A stretch of DNA of 64,000 bases from Nocardia sp. BMG111209 (GCF_000381925.1 NZ_KB907307.1:2976001-3040000); one strand, 5' to 3'; positions 24,614 through 33,551 are shown, counted from the first letter of the stretch. A program made the numbers and translations. The notes: generated by a model not told the origin, from the letters alone.

Positions 24614-25665
24614 CGATATACGCACCGACTGCGGAAAGCCCTCTTGACGAGCCGTCCAAGATTTCGGAGATAATCGTGCCGGCCATGGGCGTCGAGAAGT
24701 CGCATACGGTTCTGGACAACGGCGCCAGTGCCCGACTGCTCCTGGGTGTTGCCGCGCAGGATGACTGCGCTGCGTTCCGACTCGGTGGAGATCAAATTCT
24801 GGTGGCCGGATCCGATTATGTTCGCGGACCCAAGTTCAGTCTCTACGAGAGAGGGTTCATGACCAATTACGATATCGGCTGGTATCTCGCGGGAGCGAAT
24901 ATCAGCGATATCGCGGCCATGGGCGCGATACCACTTGGACTGCTGTCGGTCGTGCGCTATCCAAAAAATCTTCCGGACAGTGACTTCCTCCAACTGGTCG
25001 AAGGGATTCGCGATGGCGCGCGCGCGGCCCAAGCGCTCAACGTCGGTGGCGATATCGGCAGTGCTGAGCGAATCATCTTGTCCGCCAGTGCCTTCGGTGT
25101 TGTCGAGCCCGGAAACTTGCTTGTTCGTACAGGTGCCCGGCCGGGCCAGTTGCTGTGCATCACCGGGCCGACCGGACTTGCCGGCAGCGCCATGAAACTT
25201 GCCAATGCCGGGGAAAATATCGCTTGCGACGAGTACTCGTCACTACTCGCAAAATGGCAACGAGTCAGCCCGCGGGTGGCGCACGGCAGAATTTTTGCGC
25301 GCCATCCGGCGGTAACTTCTTGCATCGACACCTCGGACGGACTCAAAGGTGCGGTGGAGACACTGTCCCGCGCCAGCGGGGTCTCTATCACCCTCGATGA
25401 AGGCCAATTGCCGGTCCAGCATGCAGTACGGCGAGCCGCCGTGCGCTTGAACTGCGATGTGCTCGACCTCTTGTTCGGTGACTCCGTCGACTTCGAATTG
25501 GTGGCGACAGTCGATGCGCCCGCGCTTGATTCCCTGGCGGCGGAATGCGCGCGGTCCGGCCTCGATCTCCATGTCATCGGCCGAGTGGAATCCGGATCCG
25601 GCTCGTACCTGCTCCGAGACCAACAGGCGACCGATATTCCCGGCGCCTCCTGGCGGCATGTATGA
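24610..25665 (+). CDS. ThiL/AIR-synthase-superfamily kinase-like protein
   Basis: A 351-residue protein of the PurM/ThiL/SelD/HypE superfamily. The N-terminal DDCAAFRLGGDQILVAGSDY corresponds to the GDDAAV...TTD segment of ThiL. YDIGWYLAGANISDIAAMGA is the conserved NxSDIAAMGA metal/ATP region. Later blocks are GGDIGSAERI and CIDTSDGL. ThiL phosphorylates thiamine monophosphate; this divergent copy, coupled to a HIT protein and near a CMP-kinase-like gene, may act on another phosphate ester. Length fits the family. The substrate cannot be read from sequence. Confidence 0.78.
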   Translation: MTIYAPTAESPLDEPSKISEIIVPAMGVEKSHTVLDNGASARLLLGVAAQDDCAAFRLGGDQILVAGSDYVRGPKFSLYERGFMTNYDIGWYLAGANISDIAAMGAIPLGLLSVVRYPKNLPDSDFLQLVEGIRDGARAAQALNVGGDIGSAERIILSASAFGVVEPGNLLVRTGARPGQLLCITGPTGLAGSAMKLANAGENIACDEYSSLLAKWQRVSPRVAHGRIFARHPAVTSCIDTSDGLKGAVETLSRASGVSITLDEGQLPVQHAVRRAAVRLNCDVLDLLFGDSVDFELVATVDAPALDSLAAECARSGLDLHVIGRVESGSGSYLLRDQQATDIPGASWRHV

Positions 25666-25703
25666 CGTTCCGGCCGTGACAGCCCTCGAATGCGTATATT
25701 CGA

Positions 25704-26708
25704 TCAGCAGTTGCGCAGTCGCTGCACCAGTTCCGCGGTCTGATCGGTGTCGAGGCCGGTCGGTGGGTGGAAGGACAGGCGGGTCAGCAGGCCGCCGAAG
25801 CGTTGCGCGACCAGGGCGGGTAGTTCGTCGAGGGGGGCGATCAGGGCGAAGGCGTTCAGCATCTCGTCGGTGATCAGCGGCGGCATATCCTGCCAGCGGC
25901 CGGATTTCGAGAGGGCGGTGAGTTCCTCGTTCACGCCGTCCCAGCCGTGCAGTTCGAAGATGCCGCGGTAGGACGGGGTGGAGGCGTAGAAGGCGATGCG
26001 GGCGCGGGTTTTCGGGATGCCCTCGGTGATCTGCTGGTCGGTGCCGGTGACGACGAACGGGGTGGCGAGGATGTCGAAGCCGTCGAGGCTCGCGCCGGCG
26101 CGCTCGCGGCCGGCCCGCAGGGCGGGCAGGGTTCGTTCGCGGATCCAGCGCGCGGTGGTGAAGCCGTGGCACAGGAAGCCGTCGGCCACCTCGCCCGCGA
26201 CCCGGGTCATCGCCTCGCCGACGCCGGCCAGCAGTACCCGTGGCGGGCCGTATTCGTGGTGTGGCGGAACGAAATCCGGTGGCATCAGGGTGTGCCGGTA
26301 GTACTCGCCTCGGAAGTCCAGGGCGGTGCCGTCGGACCAGGCCGACCAGATCGCGCGCAGCGCCAGGACGTATTCGCGCAGTTGCGGCGCCGGTCTGCCC
26401 CACGGCATCCCGAATCGGCGCTGCACGTGTGGTTTCACCTGGGAGCCCAGGCCGAGGTGCAGGCGGCCGCGCGAATGTCGTTGCAGGTCCACCGCGGTGT
26501 AGGCGAGGGTCATCGGCGAGCGCGCGAACGCCACCGCGATCGAGGTGCCGATATCGATGCGCTCGGTGACCTCCGCGGCGATCGCCAAGGGCAGGAACGG
26601 ATCCCCGTTCAGTTCACCGGCCCAGAGGCCATCGAAGCCCGCGGCCTCCACCTCCCGGGCGCGGGCCGCGGCGCCGGTCAGGCCGCCGAAGGTCGTATCT
26701 ATCCGCAT
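25704..26708 (-). CDS. LLM-class (F420/FMN-dependent) oxidoreductase
   Basis: A 334-residue TIM-barrel luciferase-like protein. EAAGFDGLWAGE, DIGTSIAVAFARSPM, GRLHLGLGSQVKPHVQRRFG and VLLAGVGEAMTRVAGEVADG are typical of the LLM class with F420-type annotation. ATG 26708 lies 4 nt after the SDR stop, so it is cotranscribed with it. It may oxidise an alcohol or reduce an enoyl/keto intermediate with F420. It borders the low-GC island, and high GC resumes here. Confidence 0.88.
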   Translation of the reverse strand: MRIDTTFGGLTGAAARAREVEAAGFDGLWAGELNGDPFLPLAIAAEVTERIDIGTSIAVAFARSPMTLAYTAVDLQRHSRGRLHLGLGSQVKPHVQRRFGMPWGRPAPQLREYVLALRAIWSAWSDGTALDFRGEYYRHTLMPPDFVPPHHEYGPPRVLLAGVGEAMTRVAGEVADGFLCHGFTTARWIRERTLPALRAGRERAGASLDGFDILATPFVVTGTDQQITEGIPKTRARIAFYASTPSYRGIFELHGWDGVNEELTALSKSGRWQDMPPLITDEMLNAFALIAPLDELPALVAQRFGGLLTRLSFHPPTGLDTDQTAELVQRLRNC

Positions 26709-26712
26709 CGCG

Positions 26713-27498
26713 TCACACCGGTTCCAGGCCGTCGACCCGCAGCAGCGAGCCGGTGGTGTACGAGGACGCGTCGCTGGCGAAATACAGTGCCGCGGTGACG
26801 ATCTCGTCCGGATAGCCGAACCGGCCCAACGGGGCGCCGGGTACCTCCGCACCCGGGGTCGCCCAGCCCTTGGAGATATCGGTGTAGAAGCCGCCGGGCG
26901 AGATGACGTTGAAGCGCACCTTCGGCGCGAATTCCTGGGCGAAGGCCACGCTGATCGCGTTCAGCGCGGCCTTCGATCCGGCGTAGGGGCCGAAATTCGG
27001 CGACGGCCGCAGCGCGCCGCTGCTGGAGATGCTGATCACCGATCCCCCGTCACCCGCGGCCATCCGCTCCGCGATCAGCGCCGACAGCCGGAACGGGCCC
27101 TTGAAGTTGACCGCGACGACCTTGTCGAACAGGTCCTCGGCGGTCTGCGCCGACGACGGCGCCAGCGGCGACAGGCCGGCGTTGTTGACCAGGATGTCGA
27201 CCCTGCCGAAATATTCGTAGGCGCGGTCGGCCAGCGCGCCCAGATCGTCCCAGTGGCCGACGTGGCAGGCCACCGGCAGTGCCCGGCGGCCCAGCGCCGT
27301 AACCTCGCGCGCGACCGCCTCGCAGGCCTCGAGTTTGCGGCTGGCGACGACCACGTCCGCGCCCGCCGCGGCCAGCCCGAGCACGATCGCCCGGCCGAGC
27401 CCGCGGCTGCCGCCGGTCACCAGCGCGACCTTGCCGGTCAGGTCGAACAACTGGGCCGGTGACCTGGTCACCTCCGGTCGCGTCCGCTCGTCGGCCAT
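26713..27498 (-). CDS. Short-chain dehydrogenase/reductase
   Basis: A 261-residue classical SDR. TGGSRGLGRAI, NNAGLSP, the Ser block ISISSSG and YAGSKAA show the complete catalytic set, and FNVISPGGF and YTTGSLLRVDGG-like ends are normal. It is divergently transcribed from the enoyl-CoA hydratase-like gene; the shared 149-bp region contains the palindrome at 27546-27560, only 48 bp from this start. Likely a hydroxyacyl or alcohol dehydrogenase of the regulon. Confidence 0.92.
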   Translation of the reverse strand: MADERTRPEVTRSPAQLFDLTGKVALVTGGSRGLGRAIVLGLAAAGADVVVASRKLEACEAVAREVTALGRRALPVACHVGHWDDLGALADRAYEYFGRVDILVNNAGLSPLAPSSAQTAEDLFDKVVAVNFKGPFRLSALIAERMAAGDGGSVISISSSGALRPSPNFGPYAGSKAALNAISVAFAQEFAPKVRFNVISPGGFYTDISKGWATPGAEVPGAPLGRFGYPDEIVTAALYFASDASSYTTGSLLRVDGLEPV

Positions 27499-27545
27499 CG
27501 CTCCTCCTCACCGGCCGCCGTCGTGACGTCCACCGTCGACGCTAT

Positions 27546-27560
27546 GAGAATCTTGCTCTC
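27546..27560. promoter_or_regulatory. GAGAA-N5-CTCTC operator candidate in divergent SDR/hydratase promoter
   Basis: GAGAATCTTGCTCTC is a copy of the 15-bp palindrome found elsewhere in the window, placed between two divergent genes. A weaker related sequence (AAGAATGCAGTTCT) follows at 27567-27580. Position suits control of both transcripts. Confidence 0.6.
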
Positions 27561-27647
27561 GTCGTCAAGAATGCAGTTCTGGACACCGATGAGACCGCCG
27601 GGCATGATCGCTGTGACATCCGAATCGCATTCTCCGCGGAGGTGGCC

Positions 27648-28448
27648 GTGTCCGAACCCCTCGTCCTGGTCGATACCGCCGATCGCATCGCGACCGTGAC
27701 GCTCAACCGTCCCGGGGCCCGCAATGCGCTCAGTCGCGCACTGTCCCGGCAACTCTGGGACGCGGTGGCCGCCGCCGACCGTGACCCCGACGTGGACGTG
27801 GTGATCCTGACCGGCGCCGATCCGGCGTTCTGCGCGGGCGTCGATCTGGCCGAGGCGGCCGCCGGGCGGCCGCCGCAGCCACCCCGGCCGGCCGGTACCG
27901 GACCGGAGCGCACCAGCAACGGCCTCTACCGCTTCCTGCCGGTGACCGAGAAGCCGATCATCGGCGCGATCAACGGCGCGGCGGTCACCGGCGGCCTGGA
28001 GGTGGCATTGCAGTGCACCTTCCTGGTGGCCTCCGAGCGGGCCCGGTTCGCCGACACCCACGCGCGCGTCGGTGTCATGCCCGGCGGCGGGATGACCGTG
28101 CTGCTCGCCCGCACGGTCGGCCTGCGCCGCGCCCTGGAGCTGTCGCTGACCGGCAACTTCCTCACCGCCGACGAGGCGCTGCGGCTGGGCCTGGTGAATC
28201 ATGTGGTGCCGCACGAGGATCTGCTCCCGTTCACCCGCCGGCTGGCCGCCGACATCGCGGGCAACGACGGCACCGCCGTGCGGCTGCTGTTGCAGCACTA
28301 CCGGCGCCTGGCCAATACCGCCACCCTCGACGAGGCGCATCTGCTGGAGGGGATCCTCGCCGAAACCTGGGCTCCCGGCACCGATCTCGTCGCCGAGCGG
28401 CGGGCCGGGGTGACCGCGCGCGGCCGCGCCCAGACCGGCCGCGGCTGA
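27648..28448 (+). CDS. Enoyl-CoA hydratase/isomerase family protein
   Basis: A 266-residue crotonase-fold protein: VTLNRPGARNALS, DPAFCAGVDL (first oxyanion-hole block), INGAAVTGGLEVALQC (second) and RVGVMPGGGMTVLLAR. The Glu found at the PE position of true hydratases (FgqPE) is not present (FADTHARVG), so hydration may not be its reaction. The GTG 27648 start follows GCGGAGGTGG. It belongs to the acyl-CoA block; the ligase at 28488 is convergent with it. Confidence 0.87.
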   Translation: MSEPLVLVDTADRIATVTLNRPGARNALSRALSRQLWDAVAAADRDPDVDVVILTGADPAFCAGVDLAEAAAGRPPQPPRPAGTGPERTSNGLYRFLPVTEKPIIGAINGAAVTGGLEVALQCTFLVASERARFADTHARVGVMPGGGMTVLLARTVGLRRALELSLTGNFLTADEALRLGLVNHVVPHEDLLPFTRRLAADIAGNDGTAVRLLLQHYRRLANTATLDEAHLLEGILAETWAPGTDLVAERRAGVTARGRAQTGRG

Positions 28449-28487
28449 CCCGAGCGCAGTCGCGACCGGCCGGTTCCCCCGGGCGGA

Positions 28488-30041
28488 TCAGATGACCAGG
28501 GAATCGTGTCCCTCCCAATACTGTTCGCGCAGACGGCGTTTGTACAGCTTCCCGCTGGGGTCGCGGGGCAGTTCGGCGACGAAGTCGACCGTGCGCGGGC
28601 ATTTGTAGGCGGCCAGTTCGGCCCGGCAGTACGTGATCAGCTCGCCCGCCAGTTCCGGTCCGGCCGCATCCGGATCCATCAGCTGCACAACGGCTTTCAC
28701 CTGCTCGCCCATCTCCGGATCGGGTACGCCGATCACCGCGACGTCGGCCACGGCCGGATGCCCGGCCAGCAGATTCTCCGTCTCCTGCGGGTAGATGTTC
28801 ACGCCGCCGGAGATGATCATGTGGGCCTGGCGGTCGGTCAGGTACAGGTACCCGTCCGCGTCGAGATAGCCCATGTCGCCGAGGGTGCGCCAGCCCTTGG
28901 GATGCGCGGCCGCGGCGGTTTTCGCCGGATCGTGGTGATATTCGAACGGCCGCCCGCCGTGGAAGTAGACGATGCCCACCTCGCCGGTGCCCAGTTCCTC
29001 GCCGTCCTCGCCGACGATGTGGCACTCCTGCATCGGCCGCCCGACCGAACCCGGATGGGCCAGCCATTCCGCGGCGGTGATCTGGGTGTGCCCGACATCC
29101 TCGGTGCCCGAATAGTATTCGCTGATCTTCGGGCCCCACCACTGCATCATCTGCCGCTTCACCGCCACCGGGCACGGCGCCGCGGAATGGGTGACGTCGA
29201 CCAGGCTGGAGATGTCGTACCGGTCCCGCACCTCCGGCGGCAGCTTCAGCAGCCGGATGAACATGGTCGGCACCACCTGGGCGTGCGTCACCCGGTACTG
29301 CTCGACCAGTTCCAGGAACCGTTGCGGCTCGAAGCGTTCCATCACGATCACGGTGCCGCCGATGCGCTGCCAGGACATCGAGAACACCAGCGGCGCACCG
29401 TGATACAGCGGCGCCGGGGACAGGTACACGGCGCCCTCGGCCGCGCCGGTGATGGCCAGCCCGCGCGCGATCTGCACCGGGCCCGCGCTCGGATCGCCGA
29501 GCGGGGTGGCGGGCAGCGGCTTGCGAATCCCCTTGGGCCGCCCCGTCGTTCCCGACGAGTACAACATCTCCCGGCCCTCGCACTCGCCGTCGAGCGGCCC
29601 GCCGGGCTGTTCGGCGAGCAGGTCCTCGTACCGTTCGAAACCGAGGTCGCCGCCCGCGGACACCCGCACACCGAGTTTCGACAGGTCCAGGCCCACGATC
29701 ACATCGGCCATGGACGCACTGCTGATCAGGGCGGTGGCCCCGCAGTCGTCCAGGATGTACTGCACCTCACCGGCCCGCAGATGCCGGTTCACCGCCGTGT
29801 AGTAGAGCCCGGAACGCTGTGCCGCCCAGGTGATCTCGAGAAATGCGCGATTGTTCTCCATGACGATCGCGATGTGATCGCCGACGGTCAGCCCGCGTGC
29901 CCGCAGCGCCTGCGCGAAGCGGACGGAGCGGTCCTCCAGCTGGGCGTAGGTCACCGTCTCGCCACCGAAGCCCATGACGATCGCCGGGCGGTCCGGATCC
30001 TTCTCGGCGAATCGGGCCGGGGTCAGTTCCGCGGCACTCAT
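28488..30041 (-). CDS. Acyl-CoA synthetase (ANL superfamily)
   Basis: A 517-residue AMP-forming acyl-CoA ligase. The P-loop-like MLYSSGTTGRPKG, the YYSGTEDVGHT motif, GWRTLGDMGYLDADGYLYLTDR, and the C-terminal catalytic Lys in SGKLYKRRLR are all visible. It activates a carboxylic acid with ATP and CoA, consistent with entry of the substrate into beta-oxidation. The palindrome at 30089-30103 lies 48 bp upstream of its ATG. The 209-bp gap 30042-30259 otherwise shows nothing recognisable. Confidence 0.94.
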   Translation of the reverse strand: MSAAELTPARFAEKDPDRPAIVMGFGGETVTYAQLEDRSVRFAQALRARGLTVGDHIAIVMENNRAFLEITWAAQRSGLYYTAVNRHLRAGEVQYILDDCGATALISSASMADVIVGLDLSKLGVRVSAGGDLGFERYEDLLAEQPGGPLDGECEGREMLYSSGTTGRPKGIRKPLPATPLGDPSAGPVQIARGLAITGAAEGAVYLSPAPLYHGAPLVFSMSWQRIGGTVIVMERFEPQRFLELVEQYRVTHAQVVPTMFIRLLKLPPEVRDRYDISSLVDVTHSAAPCPVAVKRQMMQWWGPKISEYYSGTEDVGHTQITAAEWLAHPGSVGRPMQECHIVGEDGEELGTGEVGIVYFHGGRPFEYHHDPAKTAAAAHPKGWRTLGDMGYLDADGYLYLTDRQAHMIISGGVNIYPQETENLLAGHPAVADVAVIGVPDPEMGEQVKAVVQLMDPDAAGPELAGELITYCRAELAAYKCPRTVDFVAELPRDPSGKLYKRRLREQYWEGHDSLVI

Positions 30042-30088
30042 CGCACCGCTCCGGCACCGGTCATCGAAGAATGGAACTGTACAACGAA

Positions 30089-30103
30089 GAGAACTTTATT
30101 CTT
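30089..30103. promoter_or_regulatory. GAGAA-N5-TTCTT operator candidate before acyl-CoA synthetase
   Basis: GAGAACTTTATTCTT differs from the shared palindrome only at the last base and sits 48 bp upstream of the ligase start, the same distance as the 27546 copy from its SDR. Confidence 0.5.
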
Positions 30104-30259
30104 GCCCACCTGAACGATGCTCCCACCGCGCGCGATGCGGCGGAGCGAAACGGGCAAGTTCACCCGGGCGCCGGACGGGTCCGGCCGTCCGGCTCGGAAC
30201 ACACGAAAGCCACTGCGGTACAAGCAGTCTCGCTCGGTACCGCAGCGGCTCGCGCGTAC

Positions 30260-30448
30260 TCAGCTCAGGTCGATCGCCCGCTCCGGGCAGGCGTCGGCGG
30301 CATTGCGCGCCGCCGCCTCGAGCTCCGCCGGCACGGCCGGATTCGGCACCTCGGCGTACCCGTCGGCACTCAGTACGAACACATCGGGGCAGATCGTCGT
30401 GCACACACCGTGTCCACGGCAGCGATCCCAATCAACGGAAGCCTTCAT
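30260..30448 (-). CDS. Single-cluster ferredoxin with an extra cysteine
   Basis: A 62-residue ferredoxin beginning MKASVDWDRCRGHGVC. Cluster Cys10, Cys16 and Cys54 are accompanied by His13 and an additional Cys20 (CTTICPDVF), where the paralogue at 13178 has Ala. A 3Fe-4S cluster is expected, but a fourth Cys could allow 4Fe-4S. Its ATG overlaps the P450 stop as TGATG, so it is the dedicated redox partner of that P450. Confidence 0.92.
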   Translation of the reverse strand: MKASVDWDRCRGHGVCTTICPDVFVLSADGYAEVPNPAVPAELEAAARNAADACPERAIDLS

Positions 30449-31761
30449 CAGGCCGGCACCTCCACCAGATCGAATTCCATGTGCAAGGACATCAGGCCGC
30501 GCAGGATGAACGTCGGCAGATAATCGAACCGCCGCGCACCGGCCGGGCCGTGGACCGACTCGACGATGCGGAGGCCGGTGGTGCGATCGAGGATTCGCTC
30601 GAGCGCCACCCGGGCCTCGGCGCGCGCCAGCGGGGCGCCCGGGCAGGTGTGCGGGCCGCGGCCGAAGGCGATGTGCGAGCGGGCATTCGAGCGGGCCGGG
30701 TCGAACCGGGTCGGATCCTCGAATTTGCGCGGGTCGCGGTTGGCGGCGCCGTTGCTCACCATCACGGTGGTCCCGGACGGCAGATCCACGCCGCCGACCG
30801 TGGTCGGCACCTTCGACAACCGGAAGTCGCCCTTGACCGGGCTCTCGGTGCGCAGCACCTCCTCCAGGAAGTTGCCGATCCGGCTGCGATCCCCGCGCAG
30901 CCAGGTCTCCAGCTCCGGATCGTCGGCGAGCAGCTTCAGCGCGTTGCTCACCAACCGGACCGTGGTCTCCTGACCGGCCGAGAACAGGTTCACCGCGACC
31001 CGGACCACATCCAGCACCGTCGGTTCCGAGCCGTCCGGGAAGGTCGCGGTGGCCATGCTGGTCAGCACGTCGCCGGTCGGCTCGCGACGACGGTCCTCGA
31101 CGTAGGCGGAGAACTTGCCGTAGAGGAACTCGATCGGGTTGTGCGCCATCTGCTCGCCCTCGGTGCTGCCGAGGCCGCCGCCACCCTCGTGGCCGCCGCG
31201 CTGCAACGCGTGGAGGAACTCCTCCTGGTCGGGCTCGGGCACTCCCAGCAGGTCGGCGATCACGTAGAGGGTGAACGGGCCGATGAAGTCGGCGATGACG
31301 TCGCCGGATACGACGCCGTTCGCGTCGGGCACCAGGAAGGTGTCGAGGACGCGGTCGGCCAGCGACCACATCGCGTCCTCGTTCTCCTTCAACCGTTTCG
31401 GGGTGATCAGCCGCATGAGCAGCGCCCGATGGTCGGTGTGCACCGGCGGATCGAGGCAGGGCAGCTGATCGGACAGCGGCAGGCCGTCCCGATACTGCGC
31501 GATGATCTCGTCGACGTCGTCCCGGCCCTCGACCGGCACCGGCAGGCCCGGGAAGGGGCCGGTCACCGAGATGCACGACGAGAAGCGCTCCACGTCGTTG
31601 AGCACCTCGAGCGCCTCGTCGTAGCCCGTCACCATGGCGACGTTGTGATGCGGCTCCCGGGTGACCGGGCACCGGGAGCGCAACGCGTCGAGATACGGGT
31701 ACGGATCCGTGACCAGTCCGCTGTCGGTGAAATAGTTCAGCGACTCGATGTCGTCCGTCAC
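30448..31761 (-). CDS. Cytochrome P450 (distinct from the twin pair)
   Basis: A 437-residue P450. The I-helix is LFSAGQETTVRLV, the ExxR lies in EEVLRTESPV, and the heme loop FGRGPHTCPGAPLAR places the thiolate Cys near residue 371. It is only distantly related to the P450s at 13383 and 41631. GTG 31761 follows AAAGGGAGTC; the open frame upstream is not P450-like. It is cotranscribed with the ferredoxin. The palindrome at 31834-31848 is 73 bp upstream. Confidence 0.95.
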   Translation of the reverse strand: MTDDIESLNYFTDSGLVTDPYPYLDALRSRCPVTREPHHNVAMVTGYDEALEVLNDVERFSSCISVTGPFPGLPVPVEGRDDVDEIIAQYRDGLPLSDQLPCLDPPVHTDHRALLMRLITPKRLKENEDAMWSLADRVLDTFLVPDANGVVSGDVIADFIGPFTLYVIADLLGVPEPDQEEFLHALQRGGHEGGGGLGSTEGEQMAHNPIEFLYGKFSAYVEDRRREPTGDVLTSMATATFPDGSEPTVLDVVRVAVNLFSAGQETTVRLVSNALKLLADDPELETWLRGDRSRIGNFLEEVLRTESPVKGDFRLSKVPTTVGGVDLPSGTTVMVSNGAANRDPRKFEDPTRFDPARSNARSHIAFGRGPHTCPGAPLARAEARVALERILDRTTGLRIVESVHGPAGARRFDYLPTFILRGLMSLHMEFDLVEVPA

Positions 31762-31833
31762 TCGACTCCCTTTCACACCGCGGCCGGCGATATTGCCGTT
31801 CTGCCCGCGATGCCTTCTTGTTGGCCTCCGAGC

Positions 31834-31848
31834 GAGAATGCCACTCTC
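31834..31848. promoter_or_regulatory. GAGAA-N5-CTCTC operator candidate before P450-ferredoxin operon
   Basis: GAGAATGCCACTCTC lies in the 149-bp gap between TauD and P450, upstream of the P450 start. It is another copy of the recurrent 15-bp palindrome. Confidence 0.6.
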
Positions 31849-31910
31849 AATATAAGACGTGCCGATTCTCACAGTTGCGGCCGGAGGCGTCAACCTCGGG
31901 ACGGTCGCGG

Positions 31911-32744
31911 TCAGGCCACGGCTTCCTCGCCGACCAGGGTGGTGCGGTGCATCAACCGGCTCGATCCGGCATCGTACGGCTGCGCGCGGTGCAGCATGCC
32001 GGTGTTGTCCCAGACCACGAGATCGCCCGCCTTCCACTGGTGGCGCAGCGCGAACCGCGGCTGCGAGGACCATTCCACCAGCCGGTCCAGCAGCGCGCGG
32101 CCGTCCTCCTCGGACCAGCCGACGATCGACGCCGCGGTCGCGCCGATCAGCAGCGACCGGCGGCCGTTGGCCCGGGTCCACACCAACGGATGCACCCGGG
32201 TGGGCACCCGGTCCCAGGCGGCGCGCTGCTTGGGCGTGGGGTCGGGATTGGCCAGTTCCTGCGAATGCGCGAAGCTGTGCACGACCTGCAGGCCGTCGAT
32301 CTCGGCCCGCTCGGCCTCGGACAGCGCCTCGTAGGCGGCGAACGTGTTGGCGAATTCGGTATCGCCGCCGTCGTCGGCGACCACCTTCGCGGTCAGCAGC
32401 GTGGCCTGCTGCGGCACCGCGTCGGTCGCACCGTCGATGTGCCAGAAGAAGGTGCCCTCGCGGTAGGCGGCCAGCACGCTCTTGGACGGGTCGCGGGTGA
32501 CCGCCTGCACCTCCGGGAACTCCTTCTCGCCGCCGAAGGGCGCCACCACCACCTCGCCGAGACGGCGGCTGAGCGAGACCAGGTCGGCGTCGGTGATGTG
32601 CGCCTCGCGATAGACGATGACGCCGTAGCGGTCCAGCGCGGTGCGCAGCTGCTCGGCCGCGGTCGCGCCGACGAGGTCCGCGCCGGTCATCCCGGTGACC
32701 TCGAGCCCGATGTGGTCGCTGATTTCGGTGGTGGTGACGGTCAC
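31911..32744 (-). CDS. TauD/TfdA-family Fe(II)/2-oxoglutarate dioxygenase (paralogue)
   Basis: A 277-residue dioxygenase. The Fe ligands are His and Asp in FFWHIDGATDA and the distal His in WDNTGMLHRAQPY; the 2-oxoglutarate Arg is in LMHRTTLVGEEA. It is clearly paralogous to the TauD at 10730 (shared DNTGMLHRA and the final HRTT-GEEA block). GTG 32744 follows GAAGGGGTC. It lies upstream of the P450-ferredoxin pair and divergent from a TetR gene. Substrate unknown. Confidence 0.9.
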   Translation of the reverse strand: MTVTTTEISDHIGLEVTGMTGADLVGATAAEQLRTALDRYGVIVYREAHITDADLVSLSRRLGEVVVAPFGGEKEFPEVQAVTRDPSKSVLAAYREGTFFWHIDGATDAVPQQATLLTAKVVADDGGDTEFANTFAAYEALSEAERAEIDGLQVVHSFAHSQELANPDPTPKQRAAWDRVPTRVHPLVWTRANGRRSLLIGATAASIVGWSEEDGRALLDRLVEWSSQPRFALRHQWKAGDLVVWDNTGMLHRAQPYDAGSSRLMHRTTLVGEEAVA

Positions 32745-32838
32745 GGCCGACCCCTTCGATCCGGCAGCCCCCGGGAGCGCGTCACTCCTCGGGTGCTGAA
32801 CTGGTGCTCAAACAATTGGCGTGCTTATGCTTAACACC

Positions 32839-33483
32839 GTGAGTGAAGAGAGGTCAAGAGGCCACCGATCCGGGGCCGCGCGCGCCACGCGGCGCGTCGG
32901 GGCCGAGGATTCCGCCACCCGGCTGGCGATCCTCGACGCGACGGCGAAGATCATGCGCGAGGAGGGCAGCGCGGCGGCCACCTCCCGCCGCATCGCGGCC
33001 GTCGCCGGGGTGAAGCCGCCGCTGGTGCACTACTACTTCCCGACCATGGACGATCTGTACCTCGCGGTGTTCCGGCGCGGCGCCGAGGCGTACGTGGAGT
33101 TGCAGCGCCGGGCGATCTTCTCCGATCGCCCGCTGCGCGCGCTGTGGGATCTCAGCCGCGAACCGCACGGCACCCGGCTGCAACTGGAGTTCATGGCCCT
33201 GGCCAATCAGCGGCCCGCGATCCGCGCCGAACTCGCCGCGTACACCGATCGGTTCCGGGAGATCCAGGTGACGGCCCTGACCTTCATCGCCCGCGAACGC
33301 GGCCTGGACCTGGGTGAATTCCCGCCGGTGGTGATATCGCTGCTGATCGCGAGCCTGTCCGGGGCGCTGGCCACCGAGAGCGCGCTGGGCATCCATCGCG
33401 GGCACGCGGAGATGCTCGCCTTCGTCGAATCCCATCTGGACCGGTTCGAGGCCGCCGCCGCGGATCACCCGGCCGCCGGCTGA
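32839..33483 (+). CDS. TetR-family regulator
   Basis: A 214-residue TetR repressor. The helix-turn-helix is SAAATSRRIAAVAGVKPPLVHYYFPTMDD without its last residues, followed by a ligand-binding helical domain. The DNA-binding domain is nearly identical to the second TetR module of the next gene, so they share ancestry and perhaps operators. GTG 32839 is chosen; ATG 32827 and GTG 32821 are in frame too. A TATGCT element just upstream could make this transcript leaderless. It is divergent from TauD and a candidate controller of the recurrent 15-bp palindrome. Confidence 0.85.
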   Translation: MSEERSRGHRSGAARATRRVGAEDSATRLAILDATAKIMREEGSAAATSRRIAAVAGVKPPLVHYYFPTMDDLYLAVFRRGAEAYVELQRRAIFSDRPLRALWDLSREPHGTRLQLEFMALANQRPAIRAELAAYTDRFREIQVTALTFIARERGLDLGEFPPVVISLLIASLSGALATESALGIHRGHAEMLAFVESHLDRFEAAAADHPAAG

Positions 33484-33551
33484 GGGCCTGGCATCCGCTC
33501 AGCTCATTTTTTAGCAACCGCTCAGCACCGGCGAGCCCGGCGTCCGGATTC

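Noticed and set aside
24610-25665. Housekeeping thiamine-monophosphate kinase (thiL)
   Set aside because: Motifs are divergent and the gene is coupled to a HIT protein in a transferred-looking island; a ThiL-like label is safer.
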